A stretch of DNA of 64,000 nucleotides from Epiperipatus broadwayi (GCA_028023455.1 JAQFVV010006271.1:2936673-3000672), one strand, 5' to 3'; positions 37,704-51,788 are shown, counted from the stretch's first letter. Program-made: numbers and translations. The notes: generated by a model not told the origin, from the sequence alone.

Positions 37704-39600
37704 TTCTACCTAACCCACCCTCAACTCTCTCTATATATTTAGTCTTTTTCTTTTAATAATAATATATAAAGTACGTCGTCCCATAAATTTGTATAAAGCA
37801 TCATTTATATAAAGGAATAACAATGTCCCAAATTTTATTATAACGACTCGATCAGAATTCTATACCACTCACTTACACAGAATCCTATCACAGGGTGGTT
37901 AGTGCTACGGGTGGAGTAATCAATATCATTGGAAAACTTTTGCCAATAACATTTATACTCGTTTACTAGAACACGTATTAGCCAATCAAACTTTTATTTA
38001 TTTAAAGGAAGAAATCCTATGGGCGCCAGCCGAGCTTGTCGACAAGTCTGCTTGACCAATACGGTCTAGTACCCGCTCCCGCTAGCTCAGCTAAAATAAT
38101 CAATACAATATACTCCGCCTACATAAAAAATCACTTTTAAAAATCTTTTCTACACTAACTTTCTCGCTTTCTCTTTTCTTTATTTTAATTATTTAAATAA
38201 AATCTAATTTGAGTAATAACTAAACAATGAAATATTTATTTACGCTATTATACTTCGTTTTGTCTTATAACACAATTATCTACACTTTCGATCAAGTTGA
38301 AATAAAATTTAATGCACTCAAAGTTCCATATTATAAATACAAATTAATCATACGCATACGCTTACATTTGAAGTAACAATAAAATCTCATATAAATACAT
38401 TTAGAAATAATCATACGCATACACTGATATTTAAACTCACACTAAAATACATTTGATAAAATAATTATACTCATTTATTTATATTGGCAATCACACTGAA
38501 ATCTCTGGGCATTGGAGCTAACGACAATTAGTAGTTCATAAGATAAAGTTCAGAGTTTATTATTATGGCTTTAATTAGTGAGTTAGAAATTGAAACAAAT
38601 ATTACCTAGCTTTCTCCCCTCTGCACGGTTTTTTGAGCGTTGCTTCAATAGTGTTTCCTTCGGTCAGTTAGCGCTAACTGCTTGCAATCCGTTCCCGATG
38701 TCTTTGGGATCATGTGGGCTCCACGTGGACACTCCGTCTCCTTCTTGTTTATGTGACCATGATCGAATCTGGAACTGTCCGCTGATGTTATTGCCTGGAA
38801 GGATTCGGCCGGTTGTTCACACGATGGTTTTAGCAATGCAGCATAGTATAATTAATGAACGACAATTGCTTAATAATTGCTTAGGAATAATAATACAAGC
38901 ATTGATTAATAGAATAGAAAATTTGCCCCTTTTATATTTACAGTTCTTATCTCACGGATTCAATCTACAATACGTAACTAATCCTCTGGTGTTTCAGTTA
39001 TGGTCCGTGCTGATTTTCTGGTGTTCGCATTGGTTATTTAATTTCTTTGTATTCCCTGCTAGAGTTATTTCACTTTCTTTGTTATAGTCATTTCAATTCC
39101 TTTGTTACAGTTTTTCCAATTTCTTTGTTAAAGTTATTTGCACTAATTAGCCATTTACTGGAAATTTCTTAGGTTTGTCATTAGCGCCCATTGTTTATTA
39201 CATTCATTCAATTACACATATAATTTTTCTTTTTATTATGATTATAAGACAAAACGGATTCCACCTTGCTTTTTCCTTTTTTTTTTTTTTCTTAAAGCAA
39301 TTTTAAATCGAATTTCAGTTTAGTCAAATCAAATTTCTAATCAAATCAAACCTAATTATATCAATTCTTAATTTTTTTTAGCTTTTATTTAATACGACTC
39401 AAAATTATATTTTAGAAAACTATTTATTTTATGCTTTTAACGCTCACCTGTCTATGAAAAAAAAATCTTTATTTTATTTTACCTTACACGAACTTTTAAT
39501 TTTATTAATATTTACACAAATCGCTTATTAATTAATATTATTTTTTAAATTATATGTACCGCCAACGCACACACACTCCTTCCTAATATATCTCTGTACA
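37704..39600 (-). repeat. Gypsy 5' LTR
   Basis: Partner of 31648-33540. It differs by single substitutions and a T-run length change near 39.28 kb. Confidence 0.92.
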
Positions 39601-41250
<1,650 letters not shown>

Positions 41251-42988
41251 AAATAAATGAATGGTATCATTTTAACCCACTTTAATTTTTTTATCACTTT
41301 AATATAAATAGTTTAATTTAAAATGTATATTTTTATTCCCTCCCTGATGTCATACAAGTAGATATGAATCCTTGAAAATATCAAATATAACTTGGTTGAA
41401 TTTTTTTTATCTCCATTTTACTATTATGCATGTGTTTGACAAATGGATATAACTTTGCATGCTTTAATGTAATAAATATATTTTGTAGTATACTTTATAA
41501 TTTTATTTATTATATGCAATTTACTCATTTTTAATACTTAATACCAATTTGGGTCTTGTTGGTCCAATTCTATTATTTGCTAAACATTTGTTTTTTGAAA
41601 TATTAAGTTTTTTAATCATGGGTAATATGTTTTTATAGTTTTATTTATTAGTTGTAAATTTAATTTTGCTATATATTATGCAGAAATTATGTTCCTTAAA
41701 TTGTTATTTTTTTTGGAGAAATATTATTTACTAAACAATTATTTGTGTAATGTTTTAACTCTACACTTTTGTTGTCATGTAAAAGTTTTTAATTTTTTTG
41801 TTTTGCATGTAACAAAATATGCACAATGTTTTGATTTTATTATTTGATCATTACGGGTAACATATTTATTTACTGATGAATACTATAAACTAAATTGTTT
41901 TTAAGAAAAATATTTTTGATGAAATATCAAATGCTATTTTGCAATCATAAGCTCATGTTTATTCTTTTGTACATTACTTTAGTAATTTTTTAACCATTTT
42001 CATTTAATTGTTCAAGTAATCTTAATATATTTTTTATGTAAATAGTTATTTAATTTATCAAATATTAATATTTATTAAACAGCTTTGGTTATGCTAGAAT
42101 TTTTTTTTCATTTTGTTTATTTTTTTCCTATACATTTGATATGCTATTTTGAAAGTAAAATACACTGTTTTTAATCCTATATAAAACTAATTCTATTGTA
42201 ATTTTCTAATTATTGATATTTCAGTATTAATTTTTAGAATTATGTGATTTTTTTTTTTTGGTCAAGTCATGACACTCCCATTTGGTCATTTTCTAGTCAC
42301 TAAAATTTTGTCAATACTGTTTTTTGATATGCGATATTTTAAAAGTAAAATATTTTAGTAATGTATTCAATTATTTATTATGTTAATTTTTCTTGTTACT
42401 TCCTAATTACCAATAAATGCTAAATAATTGTTTTTGGTATTTAACTTTGGGGAGAGGGATAATGTGATTTGCTAATGTTTTTGTCATTTTTTAATTACTA
42501 ATAATTATGATTTTGAGAGTTATTTGATTATTTTGGTCAAGTGATTATACTTATTTCTATGAAAGTCCTATTCTTTAATTTTTTTTTTTTTTGATAAAAT
42601 TAAAACTTTTATATAAACAGAACAAAATATCTGGAACACGTTTTATTAAAAATTATTGGCTGTCATATTTTACATCTCTAATCACTCAGTTATGTAAGCA
42701 ATGGTTTTAGAGCTTTTCCAGACAAAAATGCTACCAATTAAAATATATGATGATAGCTTAAAAATTAAAAATTTGTAAATGCTATCTAATAGCATATAAA
42801 AGCGATTTACCCACTGACGAAGAAGCTGCAAAAACCAAAACAATTAAATGGGCTAAGCACTTTCGATGTTTTCCATCATATTTTTGGCCAACATAAGTTA
42901 TAAATCATTTATGTAATGTTACTCACTAATAAAATATGCAAATGTGAATGCAAATTAATTTGGCCATTTTTTTGAGATAGAAAAACAT
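41251..42988. other. AT-rich non-coding DNA
   Basis: Long T-rich stretches without recognisable genes or repeats. The last 200 bases (from about 42780) may be the 3' tail of the PLE remnant that follows: the minus strand has ATCGAAAGTGCTTAG near 42861-42875. Confidence 0.5.
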
Positions 42989-42989
42989 G

Positions 42990-43720
42990 TGTCATGTCTA
43001 TTGATGGAATTGTTATCACTGATAACAAAATACGCCTCCTTGATTTTTCTTTTGCAGTCATTGGCTTCAGAGTATACTATCTTGGGGTTGCCGGGTTCAA
43101 ACACATGGCCAGCCTGCTTCTCATGTTCGAAGAATATTGAGAAGTTATCATTGTTCTTTTTACTCTTCTGTAAGTATAAATGTGTTGAGCAGCTCTATTA
43201 TGAATTGTGGCCTTGGTTTCTCCATAGTATGTGGCACTGTATCCAGCCTGAGGGCATGAAATACTGTATATGAATTGGGTGTCTGATATGGATCCATTCT
43301 ATCCTTCGAATTATTAATAAGTCTGTTAGTATTAGCACCAGCCAAAGTCTTTATCATCTGTTGTGATAATTTGGGAATTTAAGGAAGGGTAATTTGAGGT
43401 TTATCTTTACTTATGTGGTTAGTTATTGATTTTCTGTAAAATTGATCTATTTTCTTTGTAATTAATCTGTAGCTGAATCCGACACTTAATAAATCTTTTA
43501 TATAGCATGCAATATTAGTCTTCCTATCAGCCTCAAATTTACACAAATTTTGATTCCTAAATAAAAATGCGTTTAAACCTGCAAATTTATGTGCTGTAGG
43601 TGAAATGGATTTTGGGTGGGTAAAACCTCTGACCTCAAGAGGCTTAACAATCATGCAATAATGCAGAGCTCTGCCTTCTCTATGGACCAGCAAATCCAAA
43701 TTTTTTAGCTTCTGCCATTT
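42990..43720 (-). pseudogene. Penelope-like element remnant: RT end and GIY-YIG nuclease
   Basis: Minus-strand ORF 43379-43699 carries DLLVHREG, a post-catalytic RT motif of PLEs, then PKSISPTAHKFAGLNAFLFRNQNLC, which parallels HVPICHKLSGLKSFLFRN in the family-B PLE. Downstream, in broken frames, are readable pieces of the GIY-YIG endonuclease: TNRLINNSKDR, an EHEKQAGH-like segment and a basic segment before 42990. Frames switch several times, so this is an old 5'-truncated copy. The nuclease would nick target DNA for priming in an active element. Confidence 0.8.
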
Positions 43721-44200
43721 TTATCTATTGATTTTTAAAATAATTTTATATTTCTTATATGTATGCATGTACTATTATGTGTTATTATCAAAATAAATGT
43801 TCAGATGTTATAATACATTGGACTATTTTCATTATGTATCATTAAATGTTCACTGTGTAAAAAATTTTAAATTTTATTTACATTTTTCAAATATTAACAA
43901 CTAACAGGTACACCACACAAATATACAACACAGAGTAGTAGATTACATAACACTTTCAGTGTAATTATTTTCTGTTCTTCTTCAGGTATTTCTCGCTTGA
44001 CCAGTGATAATACTTTTATAGCAATCAAACTTAGATATTCACATACTTGAATATTGAATTTTAAGGTAACAACTTTAACCAATTAACCTATTCTTCCAAA
44101 GGCAACAATCCATAAAAATTTTATATACTTAACTATGAGAGTTGGTTCCAGATATTACAGATTGCCACACAGAATTGACTTATAGAAATGTTTGCCCTTG
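43721..44200. other. non-coding DNA between PLE remnants
   Basis: The minus-strand ORF at 43894-44082 has no recognisable motif. Nothing else was seen. Confidence 0.5.
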
Positions 44201-45008
44201 TCATGTGAGCAGCTTCTTTGATTTTTTCCCTTTCTATTCAGTATTTTTATATTCCCCCAATTGACAATAAGTTCATTAATACATACATGGTTTGCTACTG
44301 TAGACACACCTGGTATTTTTACAACTGTTAGTTTGTTTTATTATAATTTCTGTTTAACAGGGCAACAGATCTCATCAATTTACTTTCTTCTACATTCACA
44401 TCGTATCTCATAGACACAGGTTTTGCATTTTAGCACTTTAAATTCCTCAAATTGTTTTGGAAAACTGTTGTAATTTAATACTGATTACATATTTCTCTTA
44501 ATTTGCCAACCATTTTTAGTATGCATAGATACACTGCAATACAAATAATTGTTTTTCCTTTTTGTGTATCCTTGTGTTGTCTATCAATGTTTCCTTGACA
44601 GCTGATATATAACAATTCTTCATGAGGTTTTGTTTTATATAGATCTTTTCAATTTCCAAGTCACTGGCTTTAGAACAAAGTACCTTTGCTTTTTTCCATA
44701 ATGATAGTATAATTCCATGTTTTGTGCTTCTGATGTGTTTGGATGCACATGCCAAGTATTTATAATTGAGTGTTGCTTTCATGTAAACTTTGTTTTGACT
44801 ATGCCATGAGGGAGACTTGTCAAAACAACATCTAAAAATGTCAAATTGTATTCTTTTTATGAATCCATTGTGAATTTTATTGTAGCAAATGCATTGCTAA
44901 TGTGCATCCAGAATGACATTAATCATGTTTCCATCATGTGGCCATACAACAAATATATCATCAATATGGTGAAACCATAATTTAGATGAAAATATATTTG
45001 TACTTACA
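44200..45008 (-). pseudogene. PLE remnant, minus strand (Penelope/Poseidon-like RT)
   Basis: From 45008 down, the minus strand encodes KLWFHHIDDIFVVWPHDG (the PLE catalytic block with IDD), then in shifted frames an IQFDIF segment, NKVYMKATLNYKYLACASKH, and GIILSLWKKAKVLCSKASDLEIEKIYIKQNLMKN, matching the order of PLE RT motifs after the active site. Near 44.4 kb KTCVYEIRCECRR resembles the start of the GIY-YIG domain. Stops and frameshifts are frequent. It is 5' truncated at the junction with the opposite fragment. Confidence 0.8.
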
Positions 45009-45560
45009 ATTGTGGCAAAATCAAAACAACAGTTTATAGTAAACCAACACATACTGGTAAGTACTTGGTGCACATATCCAGTCACAACAACATTACAAAA
45101 CATAAAATTACACTATCAATATAACACGTCAAAAATAATTTATTCAAAAAGCTGTGATTTCATTTATGAAAATATCTACTTAGAACAAACTCTCAAAAAG
45201 AATATTTATCCAAGAACTATGATCAAGAAAAACTTTGATAGACAACAGAATAGACACAAAACAACAAAACAATTATTGGTACTTTAGTATATCCATACAT
45301 ATCAAGAATAGTAGACAAATTAAGGAAAGTCATACAATTAGGACATCTTTTCAAAGACATGCCATAATTTAAAGAGTTATATCTTCTACAAAACCTAAAA
45401 TTGAAATGCTGAAAAACAAAATCTGTATCTATGAAATATTAGGTGAATGTAAAAGAAAGTTTTTGGTGATAAATTATTGCCCTGTTGAACAGCCATCAAA
45501 AGAAAATAAACTAATGGTTAGAAAAGAACGAACAAATGTTTTTTATAGTAACAGAACATG
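45009..45560 (+). pseudogene. PLE remnant, plus strand, head to head with the previous one
   Basis: The plus strand begins KTTVYSKPTHTGKYLVH, the VYRKPTHT-type motif of PLE RT, followed by LFKKA-like and ENIYLEQTLKKNIYP segments. IPYISRIVDKLRKV comes next, typical of the RT-to-nuclease linker, and then PKIEMLKNKICIYEILGECKRKF, parallel to the minus fragment's VYEIRCECRR. Frames are broken. It starts further 3' in the RT than its partner, so this is an inverted pair of truncated copies. Confidence 0.78.
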
Positions 45561-46314
45561 TATGGAATTATGAATTAATGCTTGATTGAAAAAATAAAAA
45601 AAACATTGGATAAAGAGAAAAAAGTGCAAAGAAAGTCTTCAAAAAAGCTGATTATATAACAATGGCAAATAATTAGTAAGGCAACCTAGTGTGGTAATAT
45701 ACAATATCTAGAAACCCCTAAGTGAGTTTCATTTTAGAAACAAGTATTAAAAAATGAAAAAAAGAAGGATTTGAATCGATTCTCATAGATAAGTACATGA
45801 AATTTATGCTGACTGTTGCTTTTGACAGAATATATCTGTTGGTAACAGTTTTGCCTTAAAGTTTAATATTGAATAATCTAAAGGTGTATGTTCAACTCCT
45901 TACCACTTGAAATATTGTATAATTTATCAACCTATGTTATGTATTTGTGTGTTGTTAGTAACAGTTGTTGGTATTTGAAAAGCTAAACATTTTAGCATTT
46001 AATGAAAGATGATGCAGATATTCAAATATATTATGTAAAATACCATAATTACAAACCTTTAGAAAATTAAATGTTCAAATACACCCACAAACATTCAGAA
46101 ATTTATATTATTCATAAAACTATTTTTAATTTCTTTCTTTGTGGAACTTTTATTGGAAGAGATATTTGAACAAAATGGTTTTTAAAGTTAAAAAGATTAC
46201 CAATTCCTCCAATAGATTAGTATCAATTTTGTTACTCCTGGACTAGTTTCAGTAAGAAAGAAAATCACTAAACATCACATGATCACCATCTCATAATAGC
46301 ACATAATTGTTGTA
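45561..46314. other. AT-rich non-coding DNA
   Basis: No recognisable feature before the palindrome. Confidence 0.5.
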
Positions 46315-46615
46315 AACAAAGGCAAAACTCTTTTCTCCATACAGTAGTGCCACCCTGTGCTAACCAGAGGAATCAATAGATGCCAGAAGGCTTGCGCATA
46401 AAATCCCTATCTAGTGCCTACTCATCCAATATCCCCAGACTAGTTTCTGCCTTGTGGCCATCATCCTCATGGCCACAAGGCAGAAACTAGTCTGGGGATA
46501 TTGGATGAGTAGGCACTAGATAGGGATTTTATGCGCAAGCCTTCTGGCATCTATTGATTCCTCTGGTTAGCACAGGGTGGGACTACTGTATGGAGAAAAG
46601 AGTTTTGCCTTTGTT
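46315..46615. repeat. near-perfect 147-bp inverted repeat with 7-bp spacer
   Basis: Arms 46315-46461 and 46469-46615 match as reverse complements with one mismatch. The right arm contains GGCCACAAGGCAGAAACTAGTC, followed by TGGGG: the stem II, GAAA, palindromic ACTAGT and cleavage-site part of a hammerhead-like motif that is better preserved at 56610-56647. The CTGACGA core is missing here. It looks like a fold-back of a PLE terminal repeat or retrozyme-like unit. Confidence 0.9.
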
Positions 46616-46920
46616 AAGAAAGAAAATCCCAATAATACTACATTGTACCATTGCCACATGCTATATAATGATAAATAAAAATACAAAATTCGTGTATATA
46701 CTCACTTATAAATAATTTATGTAGACTAAAATATTTATAAATGTAAAAAAAAAGAAGCCTGTATATTTTTAAAAATTATTTAAACTCTCTGTTTAGAATG
46801 TTTAACGTCAAAGACTGAAAAGTAGTATCAAAAACAGGTTTATTTAACTATGTTTACAATAAAGAAAAAATTATAAAATAACATTAAATTTGGCAATACA
46901 TTTATAAACCATTAAATTAC

Positions 46921-47274
46921 TTAATGTCCAATATTAATAAGATTCCATGTGGAATTTGCTATTAGGTGAGGAGCTAACTTCAAATCTCTTTCTTTGATAT
47001 CTTTTAATTTTTGTAAAAAAATTAATGTTGGATCAGGTATAACAGACTTGAAGATTATGAAGCATCTGACAAACCATAGACAGAAAGTGATGAAAGTTGC
47101 ACTTCTTATAATTGCAAAATCCCCATAAGCAAAACCTTTTATGAGTGTGTTGATAATTGGATGTTTTGGTGTATAAATTTTATTAATCAATATTCTACAG
47201 CCCTGAAGAGAGGAACAATTGTTGAAAATGTGAAATATGGTATAAAGACTGAAAAGTAATCTACTTTTTAACAA
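46921..47274 (-). CDS. unrecognised 117-aa ORF, copy 1
   Basis: The frame is open in both block copies. It has a hydrophobic stretch (ATFITFCLWFVRCFIIF, about residues 58-74) and a Lys/Asp-rich helix-like tail (FLQKLKDIKERDLKLAP). No family was recognised. The two copies differ at three amino acids, and all three nucleotide differences I see inside the frame change the protein, which argues against purifying selection. It may be a fragment of a host exon or a chance ORF. No start context or splice evidence helps. Confidence 0.3.
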   Translation of the reverse strand: MLKSRLLFSLYTIFHIFNNCSSLQGCRILINKIYTPKHPIINTLIKGFAYGDFAIIRSATFITFCLWFVRCFIIFKSVIPDPTLIFLQKLKDIKERDLKLAPHLIANSTWNLINIGH

Positions 47275-48804
47275 TAGTTGTACTGGATTTTGAATTCTAT
47301 TCTATAATTAAAATCTCAAAATTAATACTCTATTTCGAATTTTATTTTATATTTGCATGTATGACGTAAAATGTATTTTCTATTGTTCAAATGAAAATGT
47401 AAAAGTAGACAAAGAAAAAGTTCTATTCAATTCCGTTACTGAAACGGAAAAGCAAATATAATTTATATTCGACAAAGAAAGTAATTTAAAGAAACAGGTA
47501 TTGACAAATAATAACAGTCCAAATTCTATTGATTAATAGTTTAATGACTCAAGGAAAATATAATGTTAAATGTTGATTTATTACGTAATTTTATTTTGCG
47601 GAAAAAAAATCGTGGTTAAATAACAGGACAGTTAAAATTTGAGTCTGTAGTCTTATGCATTATTTTCGATGTTAATTACAATTTTTGCTAAAATTAAAGT
47701 GCAAAACATTTTTGATTACAATATTCAAAAATTATCTAATCATCTTTCACTTTCTCACAGATATGCATTCTATTTTTTTTTTTCAGTGTCTTTTGAGTTT
47801 TCAATAATAATATTTTATGTATTATCTAACTATAAGCATGTGTTAAATAAAGTTTATATATATATATATATATTCTCTATAATAACTTTTTATGCGTATG
47901 CTAGTATGCCTGGGGAAGCCAGTTATTATTTTTTCGTCAATTATTTGTTTGTCTTAGTCTAATTAGTGAAAGAAGAATAATTCACTTCGTTAAGAATCAA
48001 ACAAATGGTTATTGAATCCATTTTGCATTTTTATGGAATTTTGTTTGAATTTAGCCCAAATAAACACTGAAAAAGAGTTTGGAATATAAGCAATGACTTA
48101 TTGTTTACTAAATGAGTATCTCAGAGTTTTTAGGTAGAGAATAAAATAAGAATGAAAACATAGATCACCTTCTAATATATAACGTACATGTAAAATGTAT
48201 TGATTCACTTAATTACATTTTAAAATGCAATGCCAGAGAGCTACTTTCAGAAATAGGCAATTTATAATCTACTTTAAACTACAATAAAAAGAATTTAAGA
48301 AGCAAATGTTAAAAAGTAGCCCTTCATGCTTACATTTACATATGTGTGCATGTTTATTAATTTTTTTGTCTTATTTTTTGAAATCCACCCTCCTACATAT
48401 AGACAAATCTATTATAAGACTTTAAGCAATACATTATTTAAATGTTGCAAAAGAGTGACTGTGTCGTTCTTCCATAAAAAAATTGTGCAAAATTGCTGCC
48501 ATAAATACATAACATTGGTTAAAATAATTGTTAATTAGAATTTAAAAGTCATTTCACATTATTCTGGACTATAAGTGTCAAACTCTGACTTTCAAACTAC
48601 ATTTATCAAAATTTTAATTGAATAGTAAGTTAGATAAAAGTCAAATGGTGCTTAATAATTATATTGGTTATTTCACTGTCTAAAATATTGTTTATTAAAT
48701 TAAATTTGTTGAGATTTGTAATGCCATAAAAAATTCCATTTTTTAAAATTTAATTTTAATTACTTTAAATGACATATCATACCATTAAAGTTTATATATA
48801 TATA

Positions 48805-48874
48805 TGTTGAAATATGCTAGTCTGACCATTACTATATATATATATAGTAATGGTCAGACTAGCATATTTCAACA
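48805..48874. repeat. perfect 70-bp palindrome centred on TA repeats
   Basis: TGTTGAAATATGCTAGTCTG... folds onto its exact complement around a short TA run. The copy in block 2 (58948-59062) has identical arms but a much longer TA centre. Confidence 0.95.
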
Positions 48875-49893
48875 TTTTACATTTTATCTAATTATTTATT
48901 TATTTATTTATTTACATAAATTACACCAGCGCCAACTGGCTTTAAACATGAGGAAATAAACTAACACATGTATATCTAAAACAATATTTTATTCAATATA
49001 ATAATATAACCATTACACAGCCCTATTTGTAATGCCAGGCTAAATTGCAAAGAACATAACTTATTTCCAATGAATGAATGATGGTAGACCATCCAATCTA
49101 AAAAAGAAGGAAATCATGTAATAATAATTTATTTAAAAATGTACTTATTAATTGACATACAATTTATTTTTTAAATAAAATTAGCAATTCACAAAACAAT
49201 AATTTTTTTACTAACTATAAACATTAATCGATATGCAATTTATTTATTTAACAAAATCATTTAATTTTTATAGATCATAGTACCATTACATTCAGAGATA
49301 AGGTCACATTCACCATTTAACCCTGTCTTCAATCAACTTAAATATAATTCTGTGTATTTATAAATTTATAAATTTTTCATAGTACTTACACATACATATT
49401 TGCTATATGGGATAGACATCAACACTATATTACAATTACCATAAGGAATGGTCTTTTAAGAGCATATTTCTAACTGCTTATATAAACGTTACTGTGAAGG
49501 GATGACCTTTTGGTCCAAATTCTAACTGAATAAAACTTCTATATAATAATTATAAGGATTGGTCTTTTTTGAACCTAAACCTAATTTAATACATCTACAA
49601 TTTATACAGGAAAGAGTTGTTCTGAGATCGATAACTAACTCATTAAACTGATAGGAATGGACAAACATATATAAAATATTATACATAAAAAAAAAAAAAC
49701 AACTGTGCATATATACATCCATCTACATAAAATCTAATTTCAGTAATCAAACGTAAGTTTAACTATGAATGAATGAGACTAATAGAAATAATTACATCAT
49801 TAATTACAGTTATTTGTAACTTAGGCGTTTACATGATTATCATTATTTTTTACCTTTCCTCCTATTAATAACTTATAAAAATGTATAAGCTTA

Positions 49894-49933
<40 letters not shown>

Positions 49934-50464
49934 TACTTTAAAAAATAATTTAACAAATAAAGAGAAGTTATTACAAATTCATTACTTTTTTTTAATTGAC
50001 AGTTTCTTTTAAATGATAACCAGGTAATAAATCTTATTTACAAATTCAGATTATTTAAAATGAAGTACAAATAATTCTCAGCAAAATAAAATAATTGTCA
50101 TCTACTTTTCTGACAAATATTAAATGTTCATATTATGATAGTATAGAATTATAATTTGTAACTGTCCTTTGAATAAGATATGATTATTTATTTCAGTTGA
50201 AGTTATTCATATGATTCAAAACTGTTCCAGATTAGATCTAGCTAACTGTTAGTATGCTTTTCTTTTTTATTCACAAGACATGGTCTGTCTTGGGATTTGA
50301 ATCAAGTAGTATTCCCTTCTGCTTAAAAAAGATTTTTATATCAATACTTAGTTTCTTCTTAAAACTCATTTTAGTTGTTTTTTTTATAAACAACTTTGCA
50401 TATTCATGGCATACAAAAAATATTTATATTTTATTTATAGAAATGAATAATAGATTGCTCATTT

Positions 50465-50465
<1 letters not shown>

Positions 50466-50500
<35 letters not shown>

Positions 50501-50524
50501 CCATACCAGTATATATCTATATAT

Positions 50525-50566
<42 letters not shown>

Positions 50567-50583
50567 GTTCCAACCAGTACTAC

Positions 50584-50646
<63 letters not shown>
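50466..50646. repeat. cluster of (TA)n tracts at the PLE-A 3' end
   Basis: Three TA runs separated by short unique sequences lie next to the 3' tail of the minus-strand PLE A. Confidence 0.9.
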
Positions 50647-50648
<2 letters not shown>

Positions 50649-50700
50649 TCAAACAAATATATTTAACACAGTATTCAAAATTAAATAATATATTCTTTAC

Positions 50701-50743
50701 CAGAAGTACTTTCAATTGTTTCATTGACAATCTTTATCAACTG
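50701..50743 (-). ncRNA. hammerhead-like 3' tail motif of PLE A
   Basis: On the minus strand: CAG, TTGATAAA, a GATTG/CAATT stem-loop, GAAAGTACTT, CTG. CAG/CTG form a 3-bp stem I, AGTACT is self-complementary as in minimal stem III, and the hammerhead C3-G8 pair is replaced by U3-A8. Compare PLE B. Activity is uncertain. Confidence 0.5.
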
Positions 50744-50796
50744 TTAATATAAACGTACAAAAAATAAAAACTTGCATTACCCATCATTCAATCTAT

Positions 50797-51183
50797 TCAA
50801 ATTTCCCACAATTCTGTTGTATTTATATTAGCCGATTGTTTATTCATTAAACCACCTCTATTCCTAGATATCATCATTGCCTCTTTAATTTTACGTTTTT
50901 CACTACACCTTTCAATTTGAATAATTTTTATATCTCTATTATTAAATTTTAAACCATAATTACATGTTTTATTATGATCAAATATAATTGATAGAGTACT
51001 CATATTTACCGAAAATATATTTTCTTTCTGTACATGTTTATATAATGTCTTAGGATTATTATATCGTTTTTGTAATGTACATTTGGATTCCCCTATATAT
51101 TTTATTCCACAACCACATTCCAACATATATATAACAGAACTTAATTCAAACTTAGAAATCTTGGCTTTGGAGTTATTTATCAT
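50797..51183 (-). pseudogene. PLE family A GIY-YIG endonuclease domain
   Basis: The 128 codons contain CGCGIKYIGES (GIY-YIG motif with a Cys pair), the following Arg in LQKRY, DHNKTC, and the conserved Glu in KRKIKEAMMISRN, with a final Asn-rich segment ending TELWEI. This is the C-terminal nuclease of a canonical, endonuclease-positive PLE, which nicks target DNA for priming. It is in a different frame from the RT part just upstream on the minus strand, so an indel at about 51184-51190 separates them. In block 2 a further TA insertion shortens the frame. Confidence 0.9.
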
Positions 51184-51188
51184 ATCAT

Positions 51189-51640
51189 TTATATTATTTG
51201 AAGAAAAAAAGAAATTCTACACAAACCACTATAAAGTTTATTAATTAATTTAGCTTGTTGATTAGGTATAAAAGGAATAGAAATCCATTTATCACTTTTT
51301 AATTTACGTAATATTTTCTTATTATTACTTTTATTTTGATTATATTTTGTAATTGTGTTATAAATAATATTTCTTCCATAACCAACATTCAACATATCAG
51401 TAATATATACATTAATATTTTCAATTTTATCACTAATAAATTTGCACAAATAATCATTTCTAAACAAAAATGACTTCAAACCAGCTAATTTATGACTCAT
51501 ATGAATGTTAGAATTATATGGAATATAATTCTAATTTCCACAGGCTTTAAAATCATATTATAATCAAAAACATTATTATTTCTTTTAATAAATGCACACA
51601 AATATATTTATTTGAAATATTATTATATGATTTAAAAATA
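51189..51640 (-). pseudogene. PLE family A RT C-terminal part
   Basis: ORF 51189-51500 carries SHKLAGLKSFLFRNDYLCKF and GYGRNIIYNTI, matching the PLE B RT after the catalytic motif. DKWISIPFIPNQQ begins the linker to the nuclease. Broken frames just upstream still read LKPVEI, parallel to LIKPIETRG in PLE B. The palm with the YVDD is absent, so the copy is 5' truncated near the TA tract at 51650. Confidence 0.85.
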
Positions 51641-51643
51641 CAG

Positions 51644-51649
<6 letters not shown>

Positions 51650-51684
<35 letters not shown>
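51650..51684. repeat. (TA)n tract between PLE A and PLE B
   Basis: Perfect TA run located between the 5'-truncated end of PLE A and the 3' end of the minus arm of PLE B. Confidence 0.9.
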
Positions 51685-51687
<3 letters not shown>

Positions 51688-51788
51688 ATAAATAAAGTTT
51701 GATATCTGTATTCGTTTCACAATATATGTTATATACAAATCAATATATATATCAAAATACAGTACAATTTATACAAATTATATTCTTT

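Larger units (their letters stand above)
31648..39600 (-). mobile_element. Gypsy-type LTR retrotransposon, inactivated
   Basis: On the minus strand the 5' LTR is 37704-39600 and the 3' LTR 31648-33540, both starting TGTAC. A primer-binding site follows the 5' LTR directly and a polypurine tract precedes the 3' LTR. Flanking ATATA at 31643-31647 and 39601-39605 is a probable 5-bp target duplication in a TA tract. The order gag, protease, RT, RNase H, integrase is that of Gypsy/Metaviridae-type elements. LTRs differ by about 18 substitutions by eye, roughly one percent. Stops and frameshifts in gag, protease and RT show it cannot make its proteins. No env was found. Confidence 0.93.
47275..50700. 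other. non-coding part of block copy 1
   Basis: AT-rich. It contains a TA run near 47854-47872, the palindrome at 48805-48874, a TTTA run near 48890-48913, (CA)n(TA)n at about 49893-49932 and TA tracts at about 50466-50646. ORFs at 48.3, 49.5 and 50.3 kb are not supported. Confidence 0.55.

Noticed and set aside
42812-42850. CCCACTGACGAAGAAGCTGC as a hammerhead
   Set aside because: The core and a possible stem I partner (TGGG) are present, but no acceptable stem II followed by GAAA and a GUH site was found, so it is not called.
43894-44082. 62-codon minus-strand ORF as a PLE RT N-terminus
   Set aside because: The position would fit the preceding PLE remnant, but no RT motif is visible.
44897-45103. 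N-terminal part of the minus ORF beyond the PLE junction (45009-45103)
   Set aside because: These residues are antisense to the plus-strand PLE fragment. Only the part below about 45008 is PLE RT sequence.
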